Source: Arion vulgaris
Lineage: Eukaryota; Mollusca; Gastropoda; Stylommatophora; Arionidae
Reading direction: 5' to 3'
Length of the DNA: 64,000 bases
Assembly: GCA_020796225.1 (NCBI GenBank)
Contig: CM036758.1
Location: 29,399,099-29,463,098 of the forward strand
This document shows, in pieces, positions 42,337-54,902 of this stretch (position 1 is its first letter; the number at the start of each line of letters is the position of its first letter). The notes under the pieces were generated by a model that ran no database searches, was not told the origin of the DNA, and was given only the letters and a program-made list of their open reading frames with translations. The translations under genes were made by a program, and so were the position numbers.

Positions 42337-45300
42337 TTCTTCAAATGTATTTGATCTCTGCTTGTGGTTCTTCAAATGTATTTGATTTGCTCTTGTGGTT
42401 TCAAATGTATTTGATCTTTGCTCTTGTGGTTCTTCAAATGTATTTGATCTTTGCTCTTGTGGTTCTTCAAATGTATTTGACTCTGCTTGTGGTTCTTCAA
42501 ATGTATTTGATCTTTGCTCTTGTGGTTCTTCAAATGTATTTGATCTTTGCTCTTGTGGTTCTTCAAATGTATTTGATCTTGCTCTTGTGGTTCTTCAAAT
42601 GTATTTGATCTTTGCTCTTGTGGTTCTTCAAATGTATTTGATCTTTGCTGTGTTCTTCAAATGTATTTGATCTTGCTCTTGTAGTTCTTCAAATGTATTT
42701 GATCTTTGCTCTTGTGGTTCTTCAAATGTATTTGATCTTTGCTCTTGTGGTTCTTCAAATGTATTTGATCTTGCTCTTGTGGTTCTTCAAATGTATTTGA
42801 TCTTGCTCTTGTGGTTCTTCAAATGTATTTGATCTTTGCTCTTGTGGTTCTTCAAATGTATTTGATCTTTGCTCTTGTAGTTCTTCAAATGTATTTGATC
42901 TTGCTCTGTGGTTCTTCAAATGTATTTGATCTTGCTCTTGTAAGGTTCTTCAAATGTATTTGATCTTTGCTCTTTGGTTCTTCAAATGTATTTGATCTTT
43001 GCTTGTGGTTCTTCAAATGTATTTGATCTTTGCTTGTGGTTCTTCAAATGTATTTGATCTTTGCTCTTGTGGTTCTTCAAATGTATTTGATCTTGCTCTT
43101 GTGGTTCTTCAAATGTATTTGATCTTTGCTCTTGTGGTTCTTCAAATTTATTTGATCTTTGCTCTTGTGGTTCTTCAAATGTATTTGATCTTTGCTCTTG
43201 TGGTTCTTCAAATGTGATTTCCAGTCTCTTGCTCTGTGGTTCTTCAAATGTATTTGATCTTTGCTCTTGTGGTTCTTCAAATGTATTTGATCTTGCTCTT
43301 GTGTTCTTCAAATGTATTTGATCTTTGCTCTTGTGGTTCTTCAAATGTATTTGATCTTTGCTCTTGTGGTTCTTCAAATGTATTTGATCTTTGCTCTGTG
43401 GTTCTTCAAATGTATTTGATCTTGCTCTTGTGAGTTCTTCAAATGTATTTGATCTTTGCTTGTGGTTCTTCAAATGTATTTGATCTTTGCTCTTGTGGTT
43501 CTTCAAATGTATTTGATCTTGCTCTTGTGGTTCTTCAAATGTATTTGATCTTGCTCTTGTGGTTCTTCAAATGTATTTGATCTTGCTTTGTGGTTCTTCA
43601 AATGTATTTGATCTTTGCTCTTGTGGTTCTTCAAATGTATTTGATCTTTGCTCTTGTGGTTCTTCAAATGTATTTGATCTTTGTCTGTGTTCTTCAAATG
43701 TATTTGATCTTGCTCTTGTGGTTCTTCAAATGTATTTGACTCTTGTAGTTCTTCAAATGTATTTCATCTGTGGTTCTTCAAATGTATTTGATCTTGCTCT
43801 TGTGGTTCTTCAAATGTATTTGATCTTTGCCTTGTGGTTCTTCAAATGTATTTGATCTTGCTCTTGTGGTTCTTCAAATGTATTTGATCTTTGTCTTGTG
43901 GTTCTTCAAATGTATTTGATCTTTGCTCTTAGGTTCTTCAAATGTATTTGATCTTTGCTCTTGTGGTTCTTCAAATGTATTTGATCTTGCTCTTGTGGTT
44001 CTTCAAATGTATTTGATCTTGCTCTTGTAGTTCTTCAAATGTATTTGATCTGTCTCTTGTGGTTCTTCAAATGTATTTGATCTTGCCTTGTGGTTCTTCA
44101 AATGTATTTGATCTTTGCTCTTGTGGTTCTTCAAATGTATTTGATCTTTGCTCTTGTGGTTCTTCAAATGTATTTGATCTTTGCTCTTGTGGTTCTTCAA
44201 ATGTATTTGATCTGTTGCTTTATGGTTCTTCAAATGTATTTGATCTTTGCTCTGTAGTTCTTCAAATGTATTTGATCTTTGCTCTGTGGTTCTTCAAATG
44301 TATTTGATCTTTGCTCTTGTGGTTCTTCAAATGTATTTGATCTTTGCTCTTGTGGTTCTTCAAATGTATTTGATCTTGCTCTTGTGGTTCTTCAAATGTA
44401 TTTGATCTTTGCTCTTGTGGTTCTTCAAATGTATTTGATCTTTGCTCTTGTGGTTCTTCAAATGTATTTGATCTTTGCTCTTGTGGTTCTTCAAATGTAT
44501 TTGATCTTTGCTCTTGTGGTTCTTCAAATGTATTTGATCTTGCTCTTGTGGTTCTTCAAATGTATTTGATCTTTGCTCTTGTGGTTCTTCAAATGTATTT
44601 GATCTTGCTCTTGTGGTTCTTCAAATGTATTTGATCTTTGCTCTTGTGGTTCTTCAAATGTATTTGATCTTGTCTTGTGGTTCTTCAAATGTATTTGATC
44701 TTAGCTCTTGTAGGTTCTTCAAATGTATTTGATCTTGTTTGTGGTTCTTCAAATGTATTTGATCTTGCTCTTGTGGTTCTTCAAATGTATTTGATCTTGC
44801 TCTGTGGTTCTTCAAATGTATTTGATCTTGCTCTTGTGGTTCTTCAAATGTATTTGATCTTGCTCTTGTGGTTCTTCAAATGTATTTGATCTTTGTCTTG
44901 TGGTTCTTCAAATGTATTTGATCTTTGCTCTTGTGGTTCTTCAAATGTATTTGATCTTTGCTCTTGTGGTTCTTCAAATGTATTTGATCTTTGCTCTTGT
45001 GGTTCTTCAAATGTATTTGATCTTTGTCTTGTGGTTCTTCAAATTATTTGATCTTTGCTCTTGTGGTTCTTCAAATGTATTTGATCTTGCTCTTGTGGTT
45101 CTTCAAATGTATTTGATCTTTGCTCTGTGGTTCTTCAAATGTATTTGATCTTTGCTTGTGGTTCTTCAAATGTATTTGATCTTTGCCTTGTGGTTCTTCA
45201 AATGTATTTGATCTTGCTCTTGTGGTTCTTCAAATGTATTTGATCTTTGCTCTTGTGGTTCTTCAAATGTATTTGATCTTTGCTCTTGTGGTTCTTCAAA

Positions 45301-48300
45301 TGTATTTGATCTTTGCTCTTGTGGTTCTTCAAATGTATTTGATCTTTGCTCTTGTGGTTCTTCAAATGTATTTGATCTTTGTTTGTGGTTCTTCAAATGT
45401 ATTTGATCTTTGCTCTGTGGTTCTTCAAATGTATTTGATCTTTGCTCTTGTAGTTCTTCAAATGTATTTGATCTTTGCTCTTGTGGTTCTTCAAATGTAT
45501 TTGATCTTTGCTCTGTGGTTCTTCAAATGTATTTGATCTTTGCTCTTGTGGTTCTTCAAATGTATTTGATCTTTGCTCTGTGGTTCTTCAAATGTATTTG
45601 ATCTTTGCTCTTGTGGTTCTTCAAATGTATTTGATCTTTGTTTTGGTTCTTCAAATGTATTTGATCTTTGCTCTTGTGGTTCTTCAAATGTATTTGATCT
45701 TTGCTCTTGTGGTTCTTCAAATGTATTTGATCTTTGCTCTTGTGGTTCTTCAAATGTATTTGATCTTTGCTCTTGTGGTTCTTCAAATGTATTTGATCTT
45801 GCTCTTGTGGTTCTTCAAATGTATTTGATCTTTGCTCTTGTGGTTCTTCAAATGTATTTGATCTTTGCTCTTGTGGTTCTTCAAATGTATTTGATCTTGC
45901 TCTTGAGGTTCTTCAAATGTATTTGATCTTTGCTCTTGTGGTTCTTCAAATGTATTTGATCTTTGCTCTTGTGGTTCTTCAAATGTATTTGATCTTTGCT
46001 CTTGTGGTTCTTCAAATGTATTTGATCTTGCTCTTGTGGTTCTTCAAATGTATTTGATCTTTGCTCTTGTGGTTCTTCAAATGTATTTGATCTTCTTGTC
46101 TCTTCAAAGTGGTTCTTCAAATGTATTTGATCTTTTGCTCTTGTGGTTCTTCAAATGTATTTGTCATCTTTGCTCTTGTGGTTCTTCAAATGTATTTGAT
46201 CTTTGCTCTTGTGGTTCTTCAAATGTATTTGATCTTTGCTTCTTAGAGTTCTTCAAATGTATTTGATCTTTGCTCTTGTGGTTCTTCAAATGTATTTGAT
46301 CTTTGCTCTTGTAGTTCTTCAAATGTATTTGATCTTTGCTCTTGTGGTTCTTCAAATGTATTTGATCTTGCTCTTGAGTTCTTCAAATGTATTTGATCTT
46401 TGCTCTTGTGGCTCTTTCAAATGTATTTGATCTTTGCTCTTGTGGTTCTTCAAATGTATTTGACTTCTCTTCAAGACTCTTGTGGTTCTTCAAATGTATT
46501 TGATCTTTGCTCTTGTGGTTCTTCAAATGTATTTGATCTTTGCTCTTGTGGTTCTTCAAATGTATTTGATCTTGCTCTTGTGGTTCTTCAAATGTATTTG
46601 ATCTTTGCTCTTGTATTCTTCAAATGTATTTGATCTTTGCTCTTGTGGTTCTTCAAATGTATTTGATCTTTGCTCTTGTAGTTCTTCAAATGTATTTGAT
46701 CTTTGCTCTTGTGGTTCTTCAAATGTATTTGATCTTGCTCTTGTAGTTCTTCAAATGTATTTGATCTTTGCTTTGAGTTCTTCAAATGTATTTGATCTTT
46801 GCTCTTGTGGTTCTTCAAATGTATTTGATCTTTTGCTGGCTGTAGTTGCTTCAAATGTATTTGATCTTGCTCTTGTGGTTCTTCAAATGTATTTGATCTT
46901 GCTCTTGTGTTCTTTCAAATGTATTTGATCTTTGCTCTGTGTGTTCTTCAAATGTATTTGATCTTTTGCTCTTGTGGTTCTTCAAATGTATTTGATCTTT
47001 GCTTTGTAGGTTCTTCAAATGTATTTGATCTTTGTTTGTGGTTCTTCAAATGTATTTGATCTTTGCTCTGTGGTTCTTCAAATGTATTTGATCTTTGCTC
47101 TTGTGTTTCTTCAAATGTATTTGATCTTTGCTCTTGTGGTTCTTCAAATGATTTGATCTTTGTTTGTGGTTCTTCAAATGTATTTGATCTTGCTCTTGTG
47201 GTTCTTCAAATGTATTTGATCTTTGCCTTTGTGGTTTGTCAAATGTATTTGATCTTTGCTCTTGTGGTTCTTCAAATGTATTTGATCTTTGCTCTTGTGG
47301 TTCTTCAAATGTATTTGATCTTTGCTCTTGTGGTTCTTCAAATGTATTTGATCTTTGCTCTTGTGGTTCTTCAAATGTATTTGATCTTTGCTCTTGTGGT
47401 TCTTCAAATAGTATTTGATCTTTGCTCTTGTGAGTTCTTCAAATGTATTTGATCTTTGCTCTTGTGGTTCTTCAAATATATTTGATCTTTCTCTGTGGTT
47501 CTTCAAATGTATTTGATCTTTTGCTCTTAGTGGTGTCTTTCAAATGTATTTGATCTTTGTCATGTAGGTTCTTCAAATGTATTGTTGGAAATGACTTGCT
47601 CTTGTGTTCTTCAAATGTATTTGATCTTTGCTCTTGGGTTCTTCAAATGTATTTGATCTTTGCTCTTGTGGTTCTTCAAATGTATTTGATCTTTGCTCTT
47701 GTGGTTCTTCAAATGTATTTGATCTTTGCTCTTGTGGTTCTTCAAATGTATTTGATCTTTGCTCTTGTGGTTCTTCAAATGTATTTGATCTTTGCTCTTG
47801 TGGTTCTTCAAATGTATTTGATCTTTGCTCTTGTGGTTCTTCAAATGTATTTGATCTTTGCTCTTGTGGTTCTTCAAATGTATTTGATCTTTGCTCTTGT
47901 GGTTCTTCAAATGTATTTGATCTTTGCTCTTGTGGTTCTTCAAATGTATTTGATCTTTGCTCTTGTGGTTCTTCAAATGTATTTGATCTTTGCTCTTGTA
48001 GTTCTTCAAATGTATTTGATCTTTGCTCTTGTGGTTCTTCAAATGTATTTGATCTTTGCTCTTGTGGTTCTTCAAATGTATTTGATCTTTGCTCTTGTGG
48101 TTCTTCAAATGTATTTGATCTTTGCTCTTGTGGTTCTTCAAATGTATTTGATCTTTGCTCTTGTGGTTCTTCAAATGTATTTGATCTTTGCTCTTGTGGT
48201 TCTTCAAATGTATTTGATCTTTGCTCTTGTGGTTCTTCAAATGTATTTGATCTTTGCTCTTGTGGTTCTTCAAATGTATTTGATCTTGCTCTTGTGGTTC

Positions 48301-50779
48301 TTCAAATGTATTTGATCTTTGCTCTGTGGTTCTTCAAATGTATTTGATCTTTGCTCTTGTGGTTCTTCAAATGTATTTGATCTTTGCTCTTGTGGTTCTT
48401 CAAATGTATTTGATCTTTGCTCTTGTGGTTCTTCAAATGTATTTGATCTTTGCTCTTGTGGTTCTTCAAATGTATTTGATCTTTGCTCTGTGGTTCTTCA
48501 AATGTATTTGATCTTTGCTTTGTGGTTCTTCAAATGTATTTGATCTTTGCTCTTGTGGTTCTTCAAATGTATTTGATCTTTGCTCTTGTGGTTCTTCAAA
48601 TGTATTTGATCTTTGCTCTTGTGGTTCTTCAAATGTATTTGATCTTTGCTCTTGTGGTTCTTCAAATGTATTTGATCTTTGCTCTTGTGGTTCTTCAAAT
48701 GTATTTGATCTTTGCTCTTGTGGTTCTTCAAATGTATTTGATCTTTGCTCTTGTGGTTCTTCAAATGTATTTGATCTTTGCTCTTGTGGTTCTTCAAATG
48801 TATTTGATCTTTGCTCTTGTGGTTCTTCAAATGTATTTGATCTTTGCTCTGTGGTTCTTCAAATGTATTTGATCTTTGCTCTTGTGGTTCTTCAAATGTA
48901 TTTGATCTTTGCTCTTGTGGTTCTTCAAATGTATTTGATCTTTGCTCTTGTGGTTCTTCAAATGTATTTGATCTTTGCTCTTGTGGTTCTTCAAATGTAT
49001 TTGATCTTTTCTCTTGTGGTTCTTCAAATGTATTTGATCTTTGCTCTTGTGGTTCTTCAAATGTATTTGATCTTTGCTCTGTGGTTCTTCAAATGTATTT
49101 GATCTTTGCTCTTGTGGTTCTTCAAATGTATTTGATCTTTGCTCTTGTGGTTCTTCAAATGTATTTGATCTTTGCTCTTGTGGTTCTTCAAATGTATTTG
49201 ATCTTTGCTCTTGTGGTTCTTCAAATGTATTTGATCTTTGCTCTTGTGGTTCTTCAAATGTATTTGATCTTTGCTCTTGTGGTTCTTCAAATGTATTTGA
49301 TCTTTGCTCTTGTGGTTCTTCAAATGTATTTGATCTTTGCTCTTGTGGTTCTTCAAATGTATTTGATCTTTGCTCTTGTGGTTCTTCAAATGTATTTGAT
49401 CTTTGCTCTTGTGGTTCTTCAAATGTATTTGATCTTTGCTCTTGTGGTTCTTCAAATGTATTTGATCTTTGCTCTTGTGGTTCTTCAAATGTATTTGATC
49501 TTTGCTCTTGTGGTTCTTCAAATGTATTTGATCTTTGCTCTTGTGGTTCTTCAAATGTATTTGATCTTTGCTCTTGTGGTTCTTCAAATGTATTTGATCT
49601 TTGCTCTTGTGGTTCTTCAAATGTATTTGATCTTTGCTCTTGTGGTTCTTCAAATGTATTTGATCTTTGCTCTTGTGGTTCTTCAAATGTATTTGATCTT
49701 TGCTCTTGTGGTTCTTCAAATGTATTTGATCTTTGCTCTTGTGGTTCTTCAAATGTATTTGATCTTTGCTCTTGTGGTTCTTCAAATGTATTTGATCTTT
49801 GCTCTTGTGGTTCTTCAAATGTATTTGATCTTTGCTCTTGTGGTTCTTCAAATGTATTTGATCTTGCTCTTGTGGTTCTTCAAATGTATTTGATCTTTGC
49901 TCTTGTGGTTCTTCAAATGTATTTGATCTTGCTCTTGTGGTTCTTCAAATGTATTTGATCTTTGCTCTTGTGGTTCTTCAAATGTATTTGATCTTTGCTC
50001 TTGTGGTTCTTCAAAGGTATTTGATCTTTGCTCTTTTATTCTTCAAATGTATTTGATCTTTGCTCTGTGGTTCTTCAAATGTATTTGATCTTTGCTCTTG
50101 TGGTTCTTCAAATGTATTTGATCTTTGCTCTTGTGGTTCTTCAAATGTATTTGATCTTGCTCTTGTGGTTCTTCAAATGTATTTGATCTTTGCTCTTGTG
50201 GTTCTTCAAATGTATTTGATCTTGCTCTTGTGGTTCTTCAAATGTATTTGATCTTTGCTCTTGTGGTTCTTCAAATGTATTTGATCTTTGCTCTTGTGGT
50301 TCTTCAAATGTATTTGATCTTTGCTCTTGTAGTTCTTCAAATGTATTTGATCTTTGCTCTTGTGGTTCTTCAAATGTATTTGATCTTTGCAAATTTTCTT
50401 GTGGTTCTTCAAATGCATTTGATCTTTGCTCTTGTGGTTCTTCAAATGTATTTGATCTTTGCTCTGGTGGTTCTTCAAATGTATTTGATCTTTGCTCTTG
50501 GTTCTTCAAAATGTATTTGATCTTTGCTCTTGGTTCTTCAAATGTATTTGATCTTTGCTCTTGTGGTTCTTCAAAGTATTGTGATTCTGTGGTCTAAATG
50601 TATTGATTTGTTGTGGGTTTTTCAAATGTATTTGATCTTGCTCTGTAGTTCTTCAAATGTATTTGATCTTTGCTCTTGTGGTTCTTCAAATGTATTTGAT
50701 CTTTGCTCTGTGTAGTTCTTCAAATGTATTTGATCTTGCTCTGTGGTTCTTCAAATGTATTTGATCTTGCTCTTGTGGT
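42337..50779. repeat. 33-bp satellite, 8.4 kb
   Basis: About 250-260 copies of ttcttcaaatgtatttgatc plus tttgctcttgtgg, the largest feature of the window. The core 47630-49860 is almost perfectly regular. Both flanks carry frequent one- to three-base losses in the tttgctcttg part (for example tttgctctgtgg and ttgctcttgtgg). Eleven codons per unit leave frames open on both strands for up to 349 codons (CSCGSSNVFDL, KNHKSKDQIHL). I regard these as artefacts of the period. Confidence 0.97.
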
Positions 50780-50781
50780 AT

Positions 50782-51232
50782 AGCAAGGAGCCAACATAGT
50801 AACATCTGGACCTACAAGGCATGTCAAGAGATGACCCAGTGGATAGTAACACTGCGACCTACAAGGCATGTCGAGAGACTAGTGGATAGTAACACTGACC
50901 TACAAGGCAAAGTAAGAGATGACTAATGGATAGTAACACTGCGACCTACAAGGCATGTCGTAAAGATACTAAGTGATAGTAACACTGCGACCTACAAGGC
51001 CCTGTCGTAAGAGATTCTAAATGGATAGTAACACTGCGACTACAAGGCATTCAAGAGGCACCTGATGTAGGACCTAGAGAAGCTACACAGGTAATTAAAA
51101 GCATTGAGAAACCGGATATGTTGCTAACTTGTTGGTATAAACTGCTACAACGTACAGTCGTTCCTACGCTCAGATCACATACAAACACAGAGTGTTAGAA
51201 ATCGATATGGAGCGTTCGAAGAAGAAGAATAT
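50782..51232 (+). mobile_element. SINE-A with amplified 5' module
   Basis: Begins at the edge of the 33-bp satellite. The 5' module (agtaacactgcgacctacaa, ggcatgtcgtaagaga) is repeated five times with a spacing of about 55 bp over 50800-51060. The remaining body follows once (aagctac, taattaaaagca, acaacgtacagtcg, gctcagatcacatacaaa, atcgatatggagcgttcgaa) with a GAA tail. Confidence 0.82.
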
Positions 51233-51244
51233 GGAGTTGACCAG

Positions 51245-51845
51245 GATCTGTACACACATTCTGTACACACATTCTGCTTCCAAGGAAACCCAGTTATGTA
51301 CACACATTCTGCTTCCAAGGAAACCCAGTTATGTACACACATTCTGCTTCCAAGTGAAACTCTGCTATTGTACACACATCTCTGCTTCAAAGAAACCAGT
51401 TATGTACACAATTCTACTTCCAAGGAAACCCAGTTATGTACACACATTTTACTTCCAAGGAAACCCAGTATGTACACACATTCTGCTTCCAATGAAACCC
51501 AGTTATGTACACACATTCTACTTCCAAGGAAACCCAGTTATGTACACACATTTACTTCTAGGAAACCCAGTTATGTACACAATTCTACTTTCAAAGAAAC
51601 CCCGTTATGTAAAACATTCTACTTCCAAGGAAACCAGTTATGTACACAATTCACTTCAATGAAACCCAGTTATGTACACACATTCTACTTCCAAGGAAAC
51701 CCAGTTATGTACACACATTCTACTTCAAGAAACCCAGTTATGTACACACATTCTATTCCATGAAACCCAGTTATGTAACACATTCTACTTCCAAGGAAAC
51801 CAGTGTATGTCATACATTTACTTCCAAGGGAACAGTTATGTTTTT
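51245..51845. repeat. 35-bp minisatellite
   Basis: About 17 copies of tctgcttccaaggaaaccca plus gttatgtacacacat; period 35 from 51271 and 51306. Starts about 12 bp after the SINE-A tail. Many single-base losses to the right; tctgc shifts to tctac midway. Confidence 0.92.
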
Positions 51846-51849
51846 ATAT

Positions 51850-52072
51850 TCTTGAAGGTTGCTGCATGTGGGAAATCTTGTTTGCTATCTAGGATCCTAG
51901 CATACATCACATCATATTTACCAAGACGACTGGCTGCATGGAAAGTCTTGTTTGATCTAGGATCCTAGCATACATCATCATCATATTTTACCAAGACGAC
52001 TGGCTGCATGTGGAAGTCTTGATTGCTATCTAGGATCCTAGCATACATCATCATCATATTTTACCAAGACAG
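51850..52072. repeat. ~71-bp repeat with BamHI palindrome
   Basis: Three copies of tcttgtttgctatctaggat, cctagcatacatcatcatca and ccaagacgactggctgcatg. Each holds the 12-bp perfect palindrome ctaggatcctag. Confidence 0.92.
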
Positions 52073-52504
52073 TAATAAAGGTTTCTTCATTTAAATTTTA
52101 AAACTGATATACATTATTTGATAGTATTTGAGGTGTTTGTTAGCCCAACATGAAGTGAGTGGACTGTACATGTATATATTAACATGAAATGAACATATTG
52201 AGAACTGCATATAGGAGCACAGACAACAGTTCTAAACAATGATGCACATATCGAATTTGTCCTAACTTGGTGGGAGTAGTCTATAATTTTATTTTAAAAT
52301 TAATGGGCAGGAAAATATTGAAAAAAAGTAAAAGATAATTATATACCATTAAAAAAAGCATAGTGGGAATAATATAAAAATAATTTTGTTTCTCCATTGA
52401 CACAATGGTGTAGGATCGTGTCTTGTGATATATTATCTGGTCTTGAGAGAGTTTTTCTTGGTAGTATTGTCTTCAGCAATCTCTGTATGTGACTTTTGAT
52501 TTCC
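52073..52504. other. No recognisable feature
   Basis: AT-rich sequence; nothing supported. Confidence 0.4.
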
Positions 52505-52697
52505 CGCATGCCCAGCGTGTTCGTACCGTAGGACGACGGGTGACAAGCCCTTGTAAATGCGGTTCAATTCCGCGGGCTGATAGAAAAACTATAGGTTTTC
52601 CAGATTTAAGTGGTTCGTGGCACCGAACCGAAAGTTTACGATGTCCATAATACCGAGACGAAGAGCTGAAAACTAAAGTGCTTCTGGATCGGGGGAA
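52505..52697 (+). mobile_element. SINE-D-like dispersed repeat
   Basis: Contains tgcggttcaattccgcg, a 5-bp stem with a 7-base loop that also fits the Pol III B box GGTTCRANNCC, preceded 45 bp earlier by tgcccagcgtg, a loose A-box match. Downstream, ggcaccgaaccgaaag and ataccgagacgaagagctga match the inverse copy at 13063-13262. I infer a tRNA-derived SINE. It is not a functional tRNA, because no acceptor stem pairs. Confidence 0.68.
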
Positions 52698-52764
52698 AAA
52701 ATGTGACTTTTGATTGAGGAAACTTTATTCAAAGAATTACAAATTTGCTTATTTTCCTTGTTAG

Positions 52765-52900
52765 TTACTTATTCATCATCATCATTAAATAGCTTGTCCT
52801 GAGCAGAACTTTGTAACCCCAACAGTTCTTCGGAATTTCTCTCTCTCTCATAGGCCAGATGTCCCGCCTCTGCAGTCATTATGTTCAAACCGTGAAATTA
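52765..52900 (-). pseudogene. LINE-C 3' end, reverse copy
   Basis: The minus strand reads ATGACTGCAGAGGCGGGACA, CTATGAGAGAGAGAGAAATT, AAGTTCTGCTCAGGACAAGC and (ATG)n. It matches 33960-34068 and encodes the MTAAEA-type end of the ORF with changes. 5'-truncated. Confidence 0.75.
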
Positions 52901-53019
52901 ATGACTATTTAGAAGTAATCAAAGAAGATTATGCAGCAATATATTGTGTGAGAACATATATAACTCAGAGAAACATTTTTGTAGTCCAGAATCTCATTTG
53001 TCTGTGTAGTTGGCAGAAA

Positions 53020-53285
53020 ATAATACGAAGATCTATGCAGATGGAACTCAAAAACGTGCTGATTCTGCAAATAAGAGTGGGAAAAGTGAAGTATATTGGA
53101 CACACAAAAAAATGTATGAACAGCTGAAAAAGATAATTATAGAGGAGACAAAGAAAAACAGAAAGACTCTCGGTGAAGATCAACATCAGGGAGGCGGGAG
53201 AACTGACTTAGGAGAGAGAGAAAGAAATTCTATAAGTCTGAAATAGTGGCAAAGTTGTACTCATGACAAACTACTAGATAATGAG
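53020..53285 (+). pseudogene. LINE ORF C-terminal fragment
   Basis: In one frame, ILQIRVGKVKYIGHTKKCMN is followed by stops, then KINIREAGELT and ERERNSISLK. The GKxKYxGH ... R-rich ... ERER order is that of LINE tails after the RT. Family not assigned. Confidence 0.5.
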
Positions 53286-53312
53286 TCTACTTGTGTTGGC
53301 ATGATCTGAGTC

Positions 53313-53588
53313 TTAAGTCGTTTGAAGTTTGTTTTGTTGATTTTTTTCTGACAATTTGTTCACTAGTTTCCCAGACCTCATTTCTTCAGCTTGAAGGTTG
53401 AGGTCACCACATGTGGCTGACGATTTACATTTTTCTCTCTTTGATTTCATGAACGGTTTGTGCAACTTCTCTGTTTTTCTGTGTTTTATTCTCTTTAACA
53501 AGGTGTTTCTAATGTTATTTCTGGTTGTTATTGTGATACTAACGTTATGTTTCCCTGTCCAAAGCGGGTGATAATTCTTTTTTTTCAT
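53313..53588 (-). other. Unassigned open frame, 91 codons
   Basis: The minus-strand product is rich in Lys, Arg and Asn (MKKKNYHPLWTGKHNVSI ... KRIKHRKTEKLHKPFMKSKR). No domain is recognised. It may be an upstream part of a degraded LINE or chance; no second copy occurs in the window. Confidence 0.25.
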
Positions 53589-53740
53589 TCTCTTCCAGCT
53601 TTTTGTAAACTGTTCTAATTATAGTTAATGTTATGTTGTTTGTTTGTTGTTTGTTTGTTTGTATTCTTGTGCTCTTCTCGATGGTTGTTCTACTTTCATC
53701 TGTTTGTAATTTGAATTGTTCGTCTTTTTGTTTCAGTTTT

Positions 53741-54740
53741 ATGTTTGTAGAGATAGCAGTGTGGTCAGTGCTGAATGTTTGTAGAGATAGCAGTGTGGTC
53801 AGTCTTGAATGTTTGTAGAGATAGTAGTGTGATCACAGTTTTGAATGTTTGTAGTGATAGCAGTGTGGTCACAGTCCTGAATGTTTGTAGAGATAGCAGT
53901 GTGGTCAGTCTTGAATGTTTGTAGAGATAGTAGTGTGATCACAGTTTTGAATGTTTGTAGTGATAGCAGTGTGGTCACAGTCCGGAATGTTTGTAGAGAT
54001 AGCAGTGTGGTCAGTCTTGAATGTTTGTAGAGATAGTAGTGTGATCACAGTTTTGAATGTTTGTAGTGATAGCAGTGTGGTCACAGTCCTGAATATTTGT
54101 AGAGATAGCAGTGTGGTCAGTCTTGAATGTTTGTAGAGATACTGTCATGGTCACAGTCCTGAATGTTTGTACAGATGTCAGTGTGGTCAGTCCTGAATGT
54201 TTGTACAGATGTCAGTGTGGTCAGTCCTGAATGTTTGTACAGATGTCAGTGTGGTCAGTCCTGAATGTTTGTACAGATGTCAGTGTGGTCAGTCCTGAAT
54301 GTGTGTACAGATGTCAGTGTGGTCAGTCCTGAATGTGTGTACAGATGTCAGTGTGGTCAGTCCTGAATGTGTGTACAGATGTCAGTGTGGTCAGTCCTGA
54401 ATGTTTGTACAGATGTCAGTGTGGTCAGTCCTGAATGTTTGTACAGATGTCAGTGTGGTCAGTCCTGAATGTTTGTACAGATGTCAGTGTGGTCAGTCCT
54501 GAATGTGTGTACAGATGTCAGTGTGGTCAGTCCTGAATGTGTGTACAGATGTCAGTGTGGTCAGTCCTGAATGTGTGTACAGATGTCAGTGTGGTCAGTC
54601 CTGAATGTGTGTACAGATGTCAGTGTGGTCAGTCCTGAATGTGTGTACATATGTCAGTGTGGTCAGTCCTGAATGTGTGTACAGATGTCAGTGTGGTCAG
54701 TCCTGAATGTGTGTACAGATGTCAGTGTGGTCAGTCCTGA
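53741..54740. repeat. 34-bp minisatellite with 106-bp higher-order left part
   Basis: Left part (53741-54150): gtttgtagagatagcagtgt units with the variant ggtcagtcttg recurring every 106 bp (53795, 53901, 54007, 54113), a three-unit higher-order repeat. Right part (54150-54740): simple 34-bp tcctgaatgtttgtacagat plus gtcagtgtggtcag, with ttgtgt forms clustered. Confidence 0.94.
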
Positions 54741-54902
54741 TTATTGATCCCTCTAGTTCTTTGAAGAAGTGTCTGATTTGATGAAGATTCTTGCAACATT
54801 ATCCAATAGCTGATTTTACATGATATCTCTCTCTACATCTTTATAGATGAGAATTATGATCGATTTATTATAATATTTATCATCGTATTATATATATATA
54901 TA

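Noticed and set aside
47557..49958. Long open frames (up to 349 codons, both strands) in the 33-bp array as repetitive proteins
   Set aside because: The period is divisible by three and the unit lacks stops in most frames, so all frames stay open on both strands. Flank indels break them, and no start context, splice signals or non-repeat ends are present.
52505..52697. Functional tRNA gene
   Set aside because: It has a B box and a T-arm-like stem, but no paired acceptor stem or anticodon arm, and a 190-bp dispersed copy exists.
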